This document shows, piece by piece, positions 61,980-64,000 of a stretch of DNA of 64,000 nucleotides. Each line of letters opens with the position of its first letter. Positions within the stretch are counted from its first letter, which is position 1. A program made the translations under genes and the position numbers. The stretch comes from Mameliella sp. CS4 (GTDB lineage Bacteria; Pseudomonadota; Alphaproteobacteria; Rhodobacterales; Rhodobacteraceae). The stretch is from positions 44,110-108,109 of the forward strand of contig NZ_JAHXRQ010000018.1 in assembly GCF_019392335.1 (NCBI RefSeq). The letters are read 5' to 3'. The notes under the pieces were generated by a model. That model ran no database searches. It was given only the letters and a program-made list of their open reading frames with translations, and was not told the origin of the DNA.

Positions 61980-62579
61980 ATGAAACACCTGGTATCGTCT
62001 ACATTCGCCTTGGCGCTGGCCCTGCCGGCCGTCGCCGAAGAGGTCAACATCTCGCGCGGGATGGCCTCTGTCACCGTGCCGACGCCGTCGGGCGGGGAGG
62101 TCACAATTTCCCGCGTGCAGGACACGGATGCGGTGATCGAGGGCGATTTCGCCCGCATCGCGCGACCTTGCCCCAGTTTCTGCATCCAACCCATAGCCCC
62201 CGCCGAAGGGGTCACCACAGTGGGTGAGCTGGAACTTCTGGCCGCCCTGCAGGATCCGGAGGTCTTGGTGATCGACAGCCGCGTGCGTCCCGACTGGGAG
62301 ACGGGTACCATCCCCGGGTCGGTCTCGATCCCCTACACCGAGATGGCGGACCGTCTGGGTGAACTTGGGTGCGAGATCGACTTCGAGGGATTCGTCTGTG
62401 AGCCAGACGCGGTGCGCGAGGTGGTCCTGTTCTGCAACGGCCCCTGGTGTGGGCAGTCGCCCACGGCCATCCGTCGCATGATCGAGGCAGGCTATCCCGC
62501 CGAAAAGATCAGCTATTACCGTTGGGGGATGCAGGGCTGGCGGATGCTGGGCCTGACCGTTGCCGGCGGCGAAAGTTAG
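61980..62579 (+). CDS. Exported rhodanese-like protein
   Basis: The product has 199 residues with a signal peptide (KHLVSSTFALALALPAVAE). Rhodanese core: VLVIDSRVRPDWETGTIPGS and the active-site loop VVLFCNGPWCGQS, whose first Cys is catalytic. The extra Cys in PWC makes a CxxxxC pair. Periplasmic sulfur transfer or thiol chemistry is likely. GGAGGAG before the ATG. Confidence 0.9.
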   Translation: MKHLVSSTFALALALPAVAEEVNISRGMASVTVPTPSGGEVTISRVQDTDAVIEGDFARIARPCPSFCIQPIAPAEGVTTVGELELLAALQDPEVLVIDSRVRPDWETGTIPGSVSIPYTEMADRLGELGCEIDFEGFVCEPDAVREVVLFCNGPWCGQSPTAIRRMIEAGYPAEKISYYRWGMQGWRMLGLTVAGGES

Positions 62580-62587
62580 ATCGCGCG

Positions 62588-62977
62588 TCAGGCCTGGGAC
62601 GGCAGTTCCGCCTTGTCGAAATCGACGTGGATGTGATTGCCGTCCGGGTCGCGGAAATTGACCTGGACGATGGGAAACTCCGGCACCTCGTCGATGCTGT
62701 AGGGGATCTTCCGGTCGTCCAGACGGCCCAGAAAGCCCGCCATGCCGTTGGCACGAAAGGCGAAATGTTCCAGCGCCGCGTTCGGGATCGCCGCAGGCTG
62801 GCCCGGGATGTCCACAAGGTGCACATAGGGCCTGTCGCCCAGGTAGAGCCAGGCCCCGCCCACGTTGAACGGCGGGCGCGGACCGGGATGCAGGCCCAGG
62901 ATCTCGCCGTACCAGCGGATCATGCCGTCGAGATTCGCGGTGCGCAGGTTGACGTGGTCAAAAGCGGTCAGGGGCAT
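62588..62977 (-). CDS. VOC (glyoxalase/bleomycin-resistance) family protein
   Basis: The product has 129 residues. FDHVNLRTANLDGMIRWYGE starts the first beta-alpha-beta-beta module; the second ends VNFRDPDGNHIHVD with the metal-binding pattern DPDGN. His and Glu residues for a metal site are present. Substrate unknown. Confidence 0.9.
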   Translation of the reverse strand: MPLTAFDHVNLRTANLDGMIRWYGEILGLHPGPRPPFNVGGAWLYLGDRPYVHLVDIPGQPAAIPNAALEHFAFRANGMAGFLGRLDDRKIPYSIDEVPEFPIVQVNFRDPDGNHIHVDFDKAELPSQA

Positions 62978-63225
62978 GGGGAACTCCGGCGGTTTTCCGG
63001 TCTGTTGGGCCAGCTTGTCACGCGCACCGGGCCTTTGAAAAGGGCGACGTGCCGCTGGTATGTCAGGAAACCCTTGCCAGCGCGCCCAAGATCTGCGATT
63101 TAGACGGTGCTAAGTCCTTCTCTTCGATATCTGTCTACCTTCACCGGCACGCAGTCACTCGATCAAGACGCGCTTTCGCCGGGCCGCTGCATGTTGCGAG
63201 CGGCATATATACAAGGAATAGACGG

Positions 63226-63432
63226 ATGGCCAATGGCACCGTGAAATGGTTCAACTCCACCAAAGGCTTCGGCTTCATTCAGCCCGAATCGGGCGGCAAA
63301 GACGTGTTCGTGCACATCTCTGCCGTTGAGCGTTCGGGCCTGACCGGCCTCGCCGACAACCAGAAAGTCACCTACGACCTCGAATCCGGCCGTGACGGTC
63401 GCGAGAGCGCAGTGAACCTGGAACTCGTCTGA
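63226..63432 (+). CDS. Cold-shock protein (CspA family)
   Basis: The product has 68 residues. MANGTVKWFNSTKGFGFIQP contains RNP1 (KGFGFI) and DVFVHISAV contains RNP2. Single-stranded nucleic acid chaperone. The 248-base gap to the divergent VOC gene gives room for a long structured leader, as is usual for csp genes, but I could not fold it. Terminator follows. Confidence 0.96.
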   Translation: MANGTVKWFNSTKGFGFIQPESGGKDVFVHISAVERSGLTGLADNQKVTYDLESGRDGRESAVNLELV

Positions 63433-63458
63433 GGCCAACCGGCTTTGGTATGATGCGG

Positions 63459-63486
63459 CGCGGTCCCCTTGGGGCCGCGTTTTTTT
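63459..63486. terminator. Terminator of cold-shock gene
   Basis: CGCGG(T)CCCC pairs with GGGG-CCGCG over two bases, followed by seven T. Confidence 0.9.
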
Positions 63487-63513
63487 GTTTGTGGCGGCGC
63501 GAGGTGAAGCGAG

Positions 63514-63534
63514 GTCCCGGGGCAGGCCCGGGAC
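63514..63534. repeat. GC-rich palindromic element (copy 3)
   Basis: GTCCCGG-ggcaggc-CCGGGAC is a perfect palindrome with the same core as elements at 22587 and 39927 and similar outer arms to 25442. Confidence 0.5.
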
Positions 63535-63896
63535 GGGTTTTCGGTGAGAGCAGGGCGCGAAGCCGGGCGAGCGCCGGACCGGCGGGGAGGCGCAGCGCCG
63601 GTGGAGCGGGTGCGGTTTATGGATGTCACGTCCGGACGACCTTCGAGGTTTGCGCGGGCGTTGCCAAAGCGCCTGCCCGGTGGGGCCGGTCAGGCGCTCG
63701 CCCGGCGGGCCTGCGGCCCTTGTTCCGGGCTGGGGTCTGGGGATTGGCGGTGATGGGTTGTAAGCCCAGTCCGCTCCTATTGCTTGCTACCAAGCTTCTG
63801 CTGCCAACGACTTCAATAGCTTTGGGTAGCGGCCAGCAATGGAGCTACTATTCTTTGTGAGTTGTTTGTTCAGTTTTCTTACTTTGTGATCATCTA

Positions 63897-64000
63897 GGGT
63901 CAGGACCCATTGATTTGGTTTGGCGTGCATGATTCACCGTTCGAAAACGAGTGGTGACCATGTCTGATCTTTTCTGGTTGAGCGACGCACAGATGGCACG
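63897..64000 (+). mobile_element. Left end of an IS5-like insertion sequence, cut by window edge
   Basis: GGGTCAGGACCCATTGATTT at 63897 looks like the terminal inverted repeat of IS5-group elements. A transposase start follows 63 bases later. A TA or CTA just outside could be the target duplication. The right end is outside the window. Confidence 0.6.
63960..64000 (+). CDS. IS5-family transposase, N-terminal fragment
   Basis: Only MSDLFWLSDAQMAR is visible. The opening L-x-D-x-Q-(M/W)-A-R is the typical start of IS5-family transposases. Everything beyond is outside the window. Confidence 0.6.
   Translation, partial: MSDLFWLSDAQMA

Larger units (their letters stand above)
63433..63896. other. 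Gene-free stretch before the IS element
   Basis: After the csp terminator lie a GC palindrome (63514) and GC-rich sequence to ~63740. No convincing coding frame is seen. From ~63755 the base composition becomes distinctly AT-richer up to the IS end at ~63897. This marks an accessory-DNA boundary. Confidence 0.55.

Overview
The window looks like chromosomal DNA of a marine-type alphaproteobacterium of the Rhodobacteraceae/Roseobacter group. It is GC-rich and densely packed, with many 4-base ATGA overlaps. It carries a CcrM-type GANTC methyltransferase, a DUF1127 protein, an RpoH-type sigma factor, a fused coaBC, a petABC cytochrome bc1 operon, a CIRCE-controlled groESL and an LpxQ-like lipid A oxidase. 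Almost everything is core housekeeping. The only clear mobile DNA is the left end of an IS at the right edge, preceded by an AT-richer gene-free stretch. No tRNA, rRNA, CRISPR array or prophage was seen.

Layout, left part. Positions 1-6.5 kb hold a truncated ferric-reductase-like flavoprotein, prmA, a small membrane protein, a DUF1127 protein and ruvC-ruvA-[GIY-YIG protein]-ruvB. A putative nuclease gene sits inside the Holliday-junction operon. Positions 6.5-13 kb hold a SecD-head-like periplasmic protein, a conserved hypothetical, a SpoIIAA-like protein, trpS, a rhomboid homologue lacking its catalytic residues, and murJ coupled to a degenerate phospholipase-D-like protein. Positions 13-25.4 kb hold glnD, an LpoA-like lipoprotein, rsmI-yraN-gshB-alpha/beta hydrolase, yifB/comM, a GST fused to a Cys-rich tail, and rpoH-chaN. 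Positions 25.5-30.5 kb hold coaBC-dut-moeB (MoeB has an N-terminal membrane domain) and an M3 oligopeptidase.

Layout, middle. Positions 30.5-35.5 kb hold a TraB-like protein, a DUF2161 nuclease-fold protein, a DMT transporter, an L-lactate dehydrogenase and a DedA protein. Positions 35.6-38.7 kb hold CIRCE-groES-groEL, a frameshifted clpS-like gene and a protein that looks like two ribbon-helix-helix halves in one chain. Positions 38.8-44.3 kb hold a bactofilin-like membrane protein, rnhB, ccrM with three GANTC sites in its leader, an exonuclease, a double cupin and a second DMT transporter. Positions 44.4-47.8 kb hold a chemoreceptor with a C-terminal xWxxF tail, aroC and a tiny membrane ORF without a normal start.

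Layout, right part. Positions 47.9-51.3 kb form a TPP-riboswitch-controlled thiamine ABC importer, thiBPQ. Positions 51.3-54.1 kb are petABC on the minus strand. Positions 54.3-57.3 kb hold lpxQ, a GST, xerC and a DUF484 protein. Positions 57.5-63.4 kb form a group of small stress and redox genes: ABM protein, CtrA-like regulator, universal stress protein, hemerythrin, PPOX-fold protein, trxC, zf-TFIIB protein, exported rhodanese, VOC protein and a cold-shock protein. An IS5-like transposase starts at 63960.

No wholly new multigene system is obvious. The most unusual points are the nuclease-like gene inside ruvAB, two apparent pseudo-enzymes (rhomboid and PLD), the clpS frameshift at a C8 tract, the 30-bp-spaced TTTTGTACAAA palindromes, and a short repeat that supplies the stop codon of two unrelated genes. 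All functional calls come from reading motifs by eye; no database search was run.
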